Shown here: one piece after another, positions 53,002 to 63,904 of the stretch | Position numbering within the stretch: position 1 is the stretch's first letter | Layout: the number at the start of each line of letters is the position of its first letter | Assembly: GCA_035079385.1 (NCBI GenBank) | Contig: JAVHKY010000038.1 | Span: forward strand, 2,604,001 to 2,668,000 | DNA: 64,000 nt | Origin: Aspidiotus rigidus | Taxonomy: Eukaryota > Arthropoda > Insecta > Hemiptera > Diaspididae | Direction of reading: 5' to 3' | Position numbers and translations under genes: made by a program | The notes under the pieces: generated by a model | The model's database searches: none | Told to the model about the DNA's origin: nothing | What the model saw: the letters and a program-made list of their open reading frames with translations, nothing else

Positions 53002-56000
53002 ATGACACGAAAGAGTAACTTTTTAACCCACATCGTCTTAATTTTCATCTTCATTGTTGGAGAAGTTGAAGAACAAGAATATGAAAATTTCTCATTTACG
53101 TTCCACTACGCAGATTATGTCCGCTTAGGCAAGTGATTTTACCATCACATATTTTTTTTCTTTTTTGAAATCTTGTCGCTTATACTCGTATTCTTTCCTG
53201 TCTGTAGCGGCGGAACCAGCTACAAATATCGAACCTCTCGATCTCGACGAGCGCTCACCATTCAAGTGGAATAATGGTCGACGTAAGCTCTGTCTTTCTG
53301 CTCAAGAACGGACTTCGATCGCAAAATCATATCACGATAAATATTACCCATGGGTACCAGAAATACTAGATTTCACATCGAACATCGAGGGATTTCTTGG
53401 CATACGCTGTCCTATAGTCCCAGAAATGTATATAGCTTACAGTGGCTCCTCTTCATCGACACTGAAAGTCTTCATGTTAAAGTCATCCTTTCCCGACGTT
53501 ACGACGTTCGAGTCGACTGCAGAGAAACCTCAACTATTGCACGACGGTGTTTTATACGCTTCAGTTATCGCTCCTCCTGCGATCTTTCCCGCTCCAACAA
53601 ACGTACATCCGAAATCGTCTCCCTCACTTCCAAATCACGATATCAATCATCAAATCCAACCTTTCGTATTCGAATTGGAAACCGTCCAAAGTGCTAAGTT
53701 TAGTAAGTTTTACAAACTGAATTTTCACCTATTATGAAGTCTTCCTAATTCCAAATGTGAATTTTCCATTCAATTTTATTGTTACGAGGAAATAACATTG
53801 GTGAGTGATTGCTTGGATAAATGATCATCCCGTATGCGTATTCTTGAGAAGGGATTTTCTGTACAAAAATTTCTACCGTCAGAACCAGTGGCGTATTCAA
53901 AAAATTCTCTCAGGGGAGGGGGGTCCAAGACTTTTCGAGTACGAAATTTTCATGAAACAAAAAGAAACGACGGTTTCTTTAACGAGGTTGGACAAGGAAC
54001 GCAGGGAACCTGTTCTATGGGTCGAATTGATTTTGTTATTGAGAATTCAAATTGCAATCTTGAAGAGTTTAAAATTTTTCAGAGTCCCTTGTATCACACT
54101 GAAATTAAATGATTCGTCAAATCTCCTTCCCTATCATTTAGTCCCCCTTCATCAAGTTATTATGGCTCAAGAGTCGAAATTCTTCCAAGTCCCTCTCCTG
54201 TCACATGTTATGGCTCGAGAGTTGGAATTTTTCCAATTCTCTCCTGTCATATAATATTATGGCCCGAGAGTCGAAATTTTTCCAAGTTCTCCTCCTGTCA
54301 TATACAGCTGGGAGATCGAAATTGGTCTAAGTCCCTCCTCTAGTCTAAGATGGGCCGAGAGTCGAAATTTTTCCAAGTCCTTCTCGTGTCATATACGCAC
54401 AGCTGGGAGATTGAAATTAATCTGAGTCCCTTCTCTAAGATGGCTCGAAACCTGTTTTATGGGGGGGGTTATTTCGAAAAATTTGTGACGTCCAACCAAA
54501 ACGAACATGGTCCAAGTCCAACATTATTCCCAGAAATAGTTCAAGTCACCCACCTGTTATATATAGCTCGGATTGGACTTGAAAAGTTTTCGACCTCTGA
54601 GCTATATCTGGTTGGAGGGGGACTTGGAGAAATTTTGACTCTCAAGTCATAATATCATATGATACAGGGGACGCTCAGGAGGGAGCGCCAATGGAAGAAA
54701 AAATAAACCATACAAAAGAAAAAGAGGAGGGAGAGGAAGAATCCCCCTCCTGAGAAGCTAGACTCGTGAAGCACTGCTGGTGCGCTCCTAGTGAGGACCC
54801 AGTGGTGACTGAAAGCTCTGGTGGAGGAGTAGATACGCGTGCGTCCACAGTACAGGATTACCTGAATTCCAGATTGAGTGCTGAGCACTCCCTCGATCAG
54901 TAGGGTAGTTCTCCGTAGTGGCCTCATTGACGGACATTGCACAGCGTGCGGAACTCGAGGAGGAATGGAGCCAGACCACTCTCAATTCGAGCCCTCAGAA
55001 CTACCGACGCAATGCCCTAACAGGTGGATACCGGTGCCAGAGGTGCGATTTTTGGTGGACCTTTTTGGGCGTGCGTGCATGGTGATAAGTCCCCATCTTT
55101 CAAAGGCGACAATATTATATGATAGGACAGGGACTTGGAAAAATTTTAACTCCCGAGCCATAATAACAAGAAAGGGACTTGAAAAAATTTTGACTCTTGA
55201 GCCGTGATACAATATGATAGGAAAGGGGCTTAGAAAAATTTCGGCTCTCGAGTCATCATAGAGGAGGGACTTAGACCGATTTCGATCTCCCAGCCATATA
55301 TGAAAGGAGGACTTGAAAAAATTTCGATTCTCGGGCCATAATATTATGTTACAGGAAAAGGACTTGGAAAGATGTCAACTCTTGAGATATAATCGGACGG
55401 GAGAGGGACTTTGAAAAATTTTCACTCTCGAGCCATAATATATGACAGAAGAGGGACTTGGAAGAAAAGAAAATTCTGACCCCCAGACCTAATAATTATA
55501 TGATAGAAGGGGGACTAAATTATGGGAAAGGGACTTGAACAAATTTTTACTTTTAGGCTATATAATTATATATTATATATGTTACAGTTAAAACCCGAAA
55601 TCAGTAAATTCTAAAATTCACTAGTCAAAACTAGTTGCCACAAATGACTTTAGTCAGAACTAGTTTCGACTAGTTAACTCTAGAATTTACCGTGACCCTC
55701 AGCGTTGGAGCTAGTCTTAACTTGAATAATTTCAGGTAAAACTAGTTTTTACTAGTGAAAACTAGAATTGACTAGTAAAAAGTGAAATAGAGAAGAAATT
55801 ATGATTGTCAGGGAAAACTAGTTTTAACTAGCGAAAACAAGAAGAGTGAATCCAATCAGTAAAATGATTTTCTTCCCTAGTACAAATGTAATTGCATTTT
55901 TATCAAGGGTGTTGGAGGCCCCCTATAAAAAAAGTTCCATGGAACAGGCTCTCTGCGTTCCTCGTTCAAGTTAGTTAAGGAAATTTTCCTTCAAGTCCTC

Positions 56001-57795
56001 CTCCTATCTTATATTATGGCTCAGAATTTCAATCAGTGCTATATGTGACCGGAAGGGAGGACTTGGACCAGTTTTGCCAATCATTTTGCCCTTCGTCTCC
56101 CTCCTATCATATAATTGTAGCTCAGAGGTCGACCTTTTTCCAAGTCCCCCTCCCCCCATCATATTATATAGCTCAAAAGTAACAATTTTAACCAGGAACC
56201 TGGGGAAGGCGGTTGAAAAATTTTCCATTTGGAATCCGGCAAAAACTGACTTATGACAGTTGAATATGACATTCATATCGTGACGTCACAGGGCCTATCA
56301 AAATAAAAATTTCCAAGTTGCTCAAATAGGTCCAGGTCACTGATGACGTCATCAAGCGCTTCTAGCCCTTTTCTTCCGTTCCATGCAGTATCCTAATAGG
56401 CTTATAGTAGGGTGTAGTCCTATTTTATGCTAGCTTCATACTAATTGTAGGCTTCCTTTATATTTTTAAGTTCCTAAAATAGGTCTAAGTCAATGATATA
56501 CTATTTTATACTAGCTTTTTACTAGGTCTAGGCTTCTTTTATATTATTTCAAGTATCTAAATAGGTCAAGGTCACTGATGACGTCCTTTTTATACTAGGC
56601 TTATACTAGGCCTTTGAATTCTCAATACCAAAACCAAATCGACTCATAGAACAGGAAGCTGTCGTTTTTGCAAGTCCTTCTCCTTCTATATATTATGACT
56701 CTAGACTTGAAATTTTTCCATGTTCAATTGGTGCTATATCATAGGGAAAGGGGACTTGAACCATTTTTGTCAACCTTCGCGCCATAGTATATGATAGGAG
56801 GAGAATTTGGAAGAATTTTGACTCTTTGAACCATAATAGGAAAGAATTTGGACTGGAAAGAAGGGAATAATTTTGACTCTCGAGCCACAATGTATGATAG
56901 AAGAGGGACTAAATGATAGGAAAGGGACAAAACATTTTTCCACCTTCAGGCTATTATACACCATGATACAAGGAACTCAAAAACTTAGAGACTTCCATAT
57001 TTCAATTTGAATTCTCAATAACGCAAGACCAATTAGGCCATACTACAGGTTCCTTATGTTGTTCCTTCAACTTCGTTAAAGAAGCCGCTGTTCTAAGTCC
57101 CTATTCTATGATATATTATGATGGCTCGAGTGTCGAAATTTTTCCAAGTTCACCTAAGTCGAAATTCTTCATTGGGGTAGGTCAGTTTTCGCCGGACACC
57201 ACATGGAGTACGCGTACGCCAAATTTAAAAAAAAAAAAACACAGAACAAGGTTCCCCGTTAAAAAAAGAATTTTATTGGTTAGTTGAAAATCAATGATTC
57301 TACAGGTTTCTGGAGGTCCTCTCCCCCCCCCCCTCGTAAATACACCACTGATCGGAACAAAAACTAAAATGTTTTGACCCACACAATTACTCGTAATCAC
57401 AAAAATTTTGGAGAAATTGTTTTATTCTTGTATTAATTAAGTTCGACTGTCACTGATAGGTACGGTCGGTCATCTTCTCTTTCTTAGTTATAGATTACTC
57501 GTATCGGTACTATCGATTCCATCGTTTTGAGACACTGGAATTTTATGATAATCTTAATCTATGCTTGTACGCAAGAAGACACATTGGCCGGATAAAATCC
57601 AATTTCATGGTGGCAGAAAGTACGGTGAGCGGACCAGTAATATATAGTTTCAACCATCTGAACAGGACAGAAACACATTTCGCTATTCAATGTTCTATTC
57701 AACCACAGCGCTTCTACTTGCGTCTACCAAAATCAGACGTTCTCGGTCATAAAATCAAGTTGATTATTGAAAAACCAGAAAAAGTGAAAAACTAA
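53002..57795 (+). CDS. Predicted three-exon secreted protein, 266 aa, unknown family
   Basis: Exons 53002-53128, 53208-53702 and 57617-57795 join in frame (both introns phase 1) to 267 codons including stop. Intron 1 is a GC-AG intron: G|GCAAGT donor and CTGTCTGTAG acceptor. Intron 2 is GTAAGT to GGTGGCAG and holds a 3.5 kb hAT-like element. The start MTRKSNFLTHIVLIFIFIVG is a signal peptide, with likely cleavage before EVEEQEYENF. The mature part has EPLDLDERSPFKWNNGRRKL, YHDKYYPWVPEILDFTSN, IRCPIVPEMY and, in exon 3, YSFNHLNRTETHFAIQCSIQ (with an N-glycosylation site) ending EKPEKVKN. Few cysteines. I do not recognise the family. The exact phase agreement across both introns is the main evidence. 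Confidence 0.6.
54120..54660. repeat. Minisatellite of about 50-bp units, reverse orientation
   Basis: At least six units of the form TATGGCTCGAGAGTCGAAAT TTTTCCAAGTCC then CTCCTGTCATATA. The same unit occurs in the opposite orientation at 55095-55560, so the two arrays form a huge imperfect inverted repeat around 54660-55090. Confidence 0.8.
55095..55570. repeat. Minisatellite of about 50-bp units, forward orientation
   Basis: About eight units of GGGACTTGGAAAAATTTTGA then CTCTCGAGCCATAATATATGATAGG, most preserving the CTCGAG palindrome. Degraded units continue at 56090-56190, 56690-56960 and 57110-57150. Confidence 0.8.
55590..55850. repeat. ACTAGT-rich cluster
   Basis: About fifteen ACTAG or CTAGT words in 260 bp (for example AAAACTAGTTTTTACTAGTG), giving many overlapping small palindromes. 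Confidence 0.75.
56380..56625. repeat. Two tandem about 110-bp repeats
   Basis: TTTTATACTAGCTTTTTACT...AGGCTTCTTTTATAT...AAGT.CCTAAATAGGTC.AAGGTCACTGATGACGTC occurs about twice, with further ACTAGGCTT copies at 56590-56615. Confidence 0.6.
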
Positions 57796-58570
57796 TTTTA
57801 CAAAATAGCATTTCCAGTTAGTTATAAGTCCAGAGCCCGGATTCTTCGGCATTTGTCGAATCATTTTAGTGCGTTCGAAAAGCATGATAATTATGTAAGA
57901 AGTACCTATTGGGGGTAGTTGAGGTTAGGGGAAAGAATTCATTTTGCCGAAAATTGGCGAAAATGGAATGAATGCCAAAAACGGGGTTAAAGGCGGGTAA
58001 AACTGAAAATGACCATTTTGTTGAATATCTGGACAAAATTCGCTTAATTTTGCTCAAAATTTAGCAATTTTGATGCAAAGTGGACAGTTTTTTTTATTAT
58101 TTTTAGTTCAATGTTGAATTTTGATTGGAAAATTGCTAGGATTTTTTATTGATGAGTTGAATCCCCAAGAATCGTTTATTTTGGTTAAAACCAAGTAATT
58201 TTGGTCGTTAATTGAATAATTCTGATCGTGAGTTGGTGAAAGCACTGAAAACGCATATTATTTCCATTCTTTTTTTGAAATGCCGAATAATGTCGAAAAT
58301 GCAACATTAAGTGGCGAAACTCTTCATTTTTAGTGCCGAAAAATGTGGGCACTGATTATAACATTAGTTTTAAGCCACTTTTGGTACTGATTGAATTCGA
58401 TTTCTGATGAAATTAATTATTGACCGCGCAATGTTCTGTGCGTTCAATTGTAAATAATAAACTGTAATAATTAATAAACCACTTTTGATATATTATTCAG
58501 ATGTCTTCAATAAAGCAGCAATGAGATAATTAAAGATAGTGATTTTTTTCATTCATTTCTTCGAGTAATG
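57796..58570. other. Unassigned AT-rich region
   Basis: Directly downstream of the predicted gene. No polyadenylation signal stands out within the first 100 bp, and no repeat or protein was recognised. GCCGAAAA words recur at 57950, 58275 and 58335. Confidence 0.35.
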
Positions 58571-58579
58571 TTACCTGTT

Positions 58580-59050
58580 GGCGTTTAAAAGTCGAAGAAA
58601 AATTTTCTTCAGGATGAGTAAGAAAAATGAGAAAATTTGTTCCCTTACAAATTTGTATGCCTCCGTTGTCCAAGAAGTGAGAACTGACGTCACTGTTGTC
58701 CAAAAGTTGCAGTCGAGTATTATAAATCGCAATCAGATTGAGTTCGATAGCGATGAGTGGAACCTTTTGGAAAAAAGTTTAAAGTTTGGGTTACCCCCTC
58801 TTAAAGATGCTGATGCCTTGGCTGATGTAGTTGCTGATCTAGCTATGAAAATTGGACCTGTAATACCCCCAAAAAGTGTGCCGCCCTTGTGCGCAATACC
58901 CCCTGCCTCGCATAAACGATTTTGCAATTTATGTGATCAAAGGGATAAAAAGGAGGGTCAGGGAGGAGGGCTTAAGCATTAAGAAGGCTGACAAAGGTAA
59001 TGCCATCGTAGTAATGAAGAAGTCCTCTTACGTCTCCAAGGTCTATGACG
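58580..59050 (+). pseudogene. PLE subfamily-B N-terminal part, split by a nested PLE
   Basis: SKKNEKICSLTNLYASVVQE, SDEWNLLEKSLKFGLPPLKD, LADVVADLAMKIGP, frameshift, then KKADKGNAIVVMKKSSYVSK ending at VYDV. It appears to resume at about 61770 (KRLLLELNAAPALLYGLP), which fits interruption by the minus-strand PLE between them. The missing 50 residues and lack of a clear target duplication leave some doubt. Confidence 0.7.
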
Positions 59051-61550
59051 TTAACGAGGATACGCAAAGGAGTAACACGAAAGAAGATGCAAAAGACCGC
59101 ACGATATTTGAAAACATGAACGCTTTCGTTTAATCAGCCATTCTCGAAGTGTGGAAAGCAACTGAACCCATCACCAACAAGAACAAGCGACATCAAACGA
59201 AATCATGACCGAAGCTACGAGTCATCGAAATGTGAATCATTCCCGTAGACTAATTCGATCAATCCTTCTTCAGAAATGTACCTGTCCAAAACGGTAACGC
59301 TACTATTATTCCGATGTCGGAGAATTTCTATTTTCTCAAGGGCCAGACGCTTGAAGTATGAGTTTTCCCTATGAAGGAGGACTTCGGACCCCTCTTTGAA
59401 ATTGTGACCACTTTCGATCAAATGATCAGCAAAAACCGACTCCCCTACTTTCTTTTTTATCCAATCTTTTTTGTGTTCGTCAACTCTAATTTGGAGTTGA
59501 CATGACGGTTGGTCATCCCTACATAGACGCTAGGGCAATCTCCACAAGCCACCCTATAAACCCCTCCCCTCTTGGCCCCTAGAATACCAGGCTCCTTTAA
59601 TTTCACGAAAAGACTTTTAACAGTAGTCTGATTATAGAAGGCTGGCCGAAAACTGAAGGGCCGGAGGATACGGCTCAACTACGATGAAAACTTGCCCAGA
59701 AACGGGAGCTTAATCCACCGTTTCTTACCATCTTGATGTAAATCCCACGGGAGGGAGTTCAAAGAGTCAAGGCATTTCCTTGTGAGCCTCCTACGAACCA
59801 TAAGGTCAACATCGACCCTGACCTGATTGACTCTAGTCAGGTGCTTTATAGTCATTAATTCTTTCTGGAAAGTGGCTTGACTCAATGGGATATGAGTCAA
59901 GCGATGTATCAGACTATTGAAAGTAGCAACTTTGTGGGCAACAAGTACGAATGACAACCGTGGATGGTAATATCGGTTGAGGAATTTTTTCTGTAAATAC
60001 CAAATTGATGGACGCCGTCAGTGACGGAGATAGACAAGTCCAAAAAGTTTATAACGGAGCCACCAACTCCCAGTGTAAATTTTATGGAAGGGTAAAGGCT
60101 GTTTAAATAATCAAGAAACTCGCCAAGGAGTTCTGTTGGACCGGTCCACGCACACAAAACGTCGTCAACGTACCTGTGCCAATAGTGCATATGACTCACA
60201 AACACCTGGCCTCAAGAGAACAGGTCACCCTCAGATTTAGATATGAAAACTTCTGAAATGAGAGAACCAAGAGGAGATCCAATAGGAATTCCCACCTCTT
60301 CAGGGAAGTCGCAGAATTTACCATTAAATTTACAAAAGTTCGGGAACCAACAGACCCTTAATAGGTCGAAGAATTCGCCCATTCCTCATGAGGGACACCA
60401 GATTTTACAAATAACTCGCCCATCCGCTGCATTGTGACAGCCTTTGGGATGTTACGAAATATCCCCACCACATCGAAGGAATATAAAGTCGAACCCTGAG
60501 GGAGGGAAACATCCTCCAGATTGTTGGCGAGGGTACATGAATTCAATACAGAATGGGGAGACTCGAACTCCACTCTAGATTTGAACCAGCGATCGAGAAA
60601 CTTTGCAAGGGAGTAGGTCGGAGAGGCGACAAAAGAGACCACGGGTCGCATAGGTACTCTTGCTTATGAATTTTTGGTAGCCCGTAAAGGAATGGGGGGT
60701 GTGAGGTTAGGAACAAGGAGGGCTTTTTTCGTAGCTGAAGTTTTGATAATGGCCTCACACTTGTTGATGACACTCCTAACTTCTTTAACGCGCTTAGGGA
60801 AGCTGAAATCCTCACTCTCTTTAGCACCACATTGCTGGAGCACTTCGTGACTTTAGAAGCATAGGCGGATTTCTCCATCACCACAACAGCATGGCCCTGT
60901 CAGCCTTAGTGACGATTAAATCTCCCTCTTTAAACCTAGGATCACTCCTCCCAATTCGTTACTCATGCGAGGGAGGAGGTTATTGCGGACCGTTTCGGCG
61001 CAGACTTTTTGGGTATTAAAACCAGGACCAATTTTCAGCGCGAGATCCGCAACAACGTTCGACAAAGTTTCATTCTTCTTGAGGGGAGGTAGACTAAATT
61101 TTAAACCTTTCTCAAGGAGAGCTGTTTCATCCCTATTCAATACTACTTGACTATTATTTTGAGGGGGGGGGGTGGAATTTCCGAATGACAACACCGTCAC
61201 TATCCCCTTCCTTAGCCACATCAACATTTTCATTCATTAAGGAGGTTGACTTCATATTTTTCCTCTCCTTCAGATTCACCTCAAACTTACGACACTTTTC
61301 ATTGACATCACGCAAAAAGTGATCAAACTCGCGGGGGGGGGAGAGTCTCGAAGGGGCCATAAGGAATATTATACTTACCACGTCATCTCCGCAATTTCGT
61401 CCTCATCCGGTTCACCCTCATATACTTTTCTAGTTTTTTGGTCGTATACTTACGATCGGAGTAGGACCGAAATTTTACGAACTTGGATTTCAAATGTAAC
61501 ACCAAACACCGATGAAGAAACCAAATATGAGAAGAAATCGAAGCACGTTG
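59050..61550 (-). pseudogene. Nested PLE on the minus strand, mosaic of subfamilies
   Basis: 5' end near 61540 (KFVKF-like, WIRTEL-like), KGLKFSLPPLKKNETLSNVV near 61080, fingers in shifted frames near 60880-60660, MRPVVSFVASPTYSLAKFLD near 60640, motif A FDVVGIFRNIP (F replaced), YVDDVLCAWTGP near 60160. Thumb, then GVYRVACGDCPSVYVGMTNR (YIGET changed to YVGMT) near 59590, ending GLIELVYGNDSHFDDS at 59215. Many frameshifts. The 5' third resembles subfamily A at the DNA level, whereas the C-terminus resembles subfamily B. Confidence 0.85.
59119..59150 (-). other. Hammerhead-like core motif
   Basis: Minus strand CTTCGAGAATGGCTGATTAA then ACGAAAGCGTTC. Stem II is weakened. Confidence 0.35.
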
Positions 61551-61740
61551 CTTGATTCACGCCGCGACTTCTCGTTTGGTCAATCTTAATATTGTGCCTC
61601 TCTCCTCCGTCTTGTCAGTTGCTTTAATTTCAGTCCCGAAGATGGTTCATTAACCGAAAGCGCTCGACGTTTAATTTTTCTGCGGTTTTTGTATTTTTTG
61701 CTCTCCCTTTTGAGTATTCTTTTTTCGTCATTTGAGAGAA
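61551..61740 (+). other. Inverted 3' tail at the 5' end of the nested PLE
   Basis: A plus-strand subfamily-A tail (DSRRDFSFGQS stop, then UTR) attached head-on to the minus-strand element. Hammerhead-like motif at 61634-61665: CCCGAAGATGGTTCATTAAC then CGAAAGCGCTC. It is from a different subfamily than the element's own 3' end. Confidence 0.75.
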
Positions 61741-61769
61741 GTCAAACAGTGTCGAATTTGTTATTTAAA

Positions 61770-62005
61770 CTCTCTCTCTAAAAAGATTGCTCCTTGAACT
61801 CAACGCTGCGCCTGCCCTCTTGTACGGGCTGCCTATGGTCCATAAAAACGATACTCCGATGCGTCCAGTCGTTTCCTTTGTACCTTCTCTCTCAAATTCT
61901 TGGACCGTTGCCTCAAATCCAGAGTTTATTATGAGTCATACTACTCTTTGAAAAATTTGTTTGTTTCCAGCCGTAGTTGGTTTCGTTGCTTTCATAGTGT
62001 AGGCA
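61770..62005 (+). pseudogene. PLE subfamily-B remnant with large internal deletion
   Basis: [37 protein letters not shown], then SNPEF..SHTTL*KIC, followed directly by a tail fragment (GGTTTCGTTGCTTTCATAGT). Everything from the palm to the EN is deleted. An A tract at 62011-62023 follows. Confidence 0.7.
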
Positions 62006-62169
62006 AATAAGAAAAAAAAAAAAGTTTTGCTGGAGCAACGTTTCTTTGCTGAAAATGGTTCAAGATGTGGTCCTGAACAACATACTAAAAATCCCGCATT
62101 TTCCCCTTGGAGTTTCTTTTTTTATGGGGGTTTGAACCCTCCAGAAATTAGTTTTTCGCCCATATCGCG

Positions 62170-62420
62170 TGAAATTGAAATTTTATTAAAAAATGTCTCG
62201 AACAAAAGTTGTTCCACGTTAAATTTTGTATCAAATAACGTATTCAAGGTTTAGCGTAGGTCGATGAGTGCCCCGGCAATACCTTAAAAGGCCGTTCAAA
62301 AGAGGACCAAAATCAGTTTTCCATATATCTCCCAAAATTGACATTTTATGAAAAAATGCTCCGAATAAAAGTTGTTCCTCGTTGAATTTCCTATCAAATG
62401 AGCTATTCAGCTTTAAGGAT
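62170..62420. repeat. Direct repeat of about 75 bp, two copies 165 bp apart
   Basis: ACATTTTATGAAAAAATGCTCCGAA...AAAGTTGTTCC.CGTTGAATTTCCTATCAAAT (62340-62400) resembles 62175-62235. No gene. Confidence 0.6.
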
Positions 62421-62689
62421 AGAGCAACTAGTCTGTAAAAAAGGATTTTCGATATTAAAGATAAAAGAATGCGCTTTATTTTTTCTATATACAGATAGTT
62501 TTGGTGCTAATTTATGGAAGTCTTGCATCATTACAGATTGTAAAGGCTATTTTTTTACCAGTGATAGAAATATTGAAAAGATGGAAATTAAATAAATATT
62601 TTTCTCATATTCATGACTCACATGGTACCTATAGGTATTGAAATAAAAACAATTAAAGTCGCGTTGTATTAAAGACTCTAAGGCAGCTG

Positions 62690-63026
62690 CAATACTCTCT
62701 GGTCTAAAGTAGTACAAGAGACAGGCCATGTCGATTTTAAGCCTTCGCGAAAAAAGTCCATCCGAAGGTACTTGATTTCTCTACCTCCCACTGAAGATAC
62801 TGCACAGTTTCATTTATACAGAGTGTACCACCAAGTACATTTGTGGCTTGGTCATAAAAAAGATCCATTAGAATGGAGATGGAAGCGAATCGATGGAATA
62901 TTAGAGCCTATAACAATGAACAAAGCCCCAGCGCCGCGCCAGACCGTCTCCTACAACTTATTTTTAGTGGGTGCGCTAAAGGATTGTAGAAATGCTTGCA
63001 GCTACGGAAAAGCAGGTGAACAATAG
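62690..63026 (+). pseudogene. Fragment of a transposon-associated CXC-type ORF
   Basis: SLPPTEDTAQFHLYRVYHQV then HLWLGHKKDPLEWRWKRIDG and LEPITMNKAPAPRQT matches, from memory, a widespread arthropod transposon-associated protein of the form LPPT..AA..H..RVYHQVQ.WLG...P.EWGW, normally followed by a cysteine-rich CXC region. Here the cysteine region (LKDCRNACSYGKAG) is eroded. Only the C-terminal part is seen. Confidence 0.5.
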
Positions 63027-63306
63027 ATATTCCATGGATAAAAGAGGGTGATTTGGCACTTTCATCGAAGAAAAAACGTGTATTTTAGTCATTCCGACCT
63101 CGATGATGAAGAGGCGTCTGCACTACACTTCTCAAATAACAGAGTATTATGCCTCAACCATAAGTAGCCTGTTGTTTGAATTTTTGTTGAAAAGAGTTGT
63201 TTTTTTTCTCTTCCTAGGATTAAAATGTTCCTCAATGTGTCTTGGGCAGATTTGCCTCAATGCTGGTGGAGTATTAGAGATAGTAGACGACATTGAGGGC
63301 GACTTG

Positions 63307-63345
63307 CATGTATTATTATTATTATTATTATGATTATTATTATTA
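63307..63345. repeat. (ATT)n microsatellite
   Basis: Imperfect ATT/TAT run of about 39 bp, next to a hairpin AGTGCCCTCC/GGAGGGCACT (63347-63391) and a long A-rich tract. Confidence 0.9.
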
Positions 63346-63390
63346 GAGTGCCCTCCAACAGCCGATCGGCCAATGACAGGAGGGCACTAT

Positions 63391-63900
63391 AAACAAAAAA
63401 AAAAACAAACAAAAAAACCAAATCAAAAACAAAATACAATTGTAAAAAAAAAAAGAAAAAAAAAAGAAAGAGAAAAAAAAAGTACAATAAAAACGAAAAC
63501 AAAAATAAAAATAATAGAAAAATACGGATAATAAAAAAAAAAAAAAAAAAAAACAATAATGATAATAATGTTTACCACTAGCCACCCCAACCCTGGTCCC
63601 ATGTCCAATCCCCCAACCTCTTCCACAAACCAATCATTTCGAAGAATAAATAAAAAGAAAAATAAATGAATAGAAAAAAATAAATAAATAAATAGATATA
63701 ATAATAATAATTACGGATATATTATGGAGGCCTTTGATCATAGGGGTGCGGACAAGATCAGACTAAAAGATTTAGATGAAGGAAAAAAAAAAAAAAAAAG
63801 ATAGATGGATGGATAGGGCAAGTAAACATATTTTTTTATCCGTCTGAAATATTTCTTTTAAATCTCAAAATGTTTTTTTTTTTCCAATATGGCTCCAATT
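63391..63900. repeat. Low-complexity A-rich region
   Basis: A-rich with AAAAC, AATAAATA and poly(A) runs at 63391-63560 and 63640-63800. The long Phe-rich frames on the minus strand are artefacts of this composition. Confidence 0.9.
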
Positions 63901-63904
63901 TGCC

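Larger units (their letters stand above)
53886..57350. mobile_element. Large hAT-like non-autonomous element in intron 2
   Basis: Ends CAGTGGCGTATTCA and, in reverse, CAGTGGTGTATTTACG. Both are followed by G-rich runs (GGGGAGGGGGG and GAGGGGGGGGG). Flanks GTCAGAAC and ATCGGAAC match at 6 of 8 bases. The interior is built of 50-bp repeat arrays, ACTAGT clusters and tandem ACTAGGCTT repeats. No transposase frame. Confidence 0.6.

Noticed and set aside
54120..55570. CRISPR-like array from regular 50-bp repeats
   Set aside because: Contiguous degenerate minisatellite without unique spacers, in opposite-orientation arrays inside a transposon.
55908..55925. CAAGGGTGTTGGAGGCC as a further copy of the GGAGGC hAT-like element
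   Set aside because: Only the first 17 bp match; no second end found nearby.
61551..61740. Independent plus-strand PLE gene start
   Set aside because: Only the C-terminal codons and UTR are present; it is the inverted tail of the minus-strand element.
63257..63633. Phe-rich minus-strand membrane-like frames
   Set aside because: Translation of poly(A)-rich low-complexity DNA.
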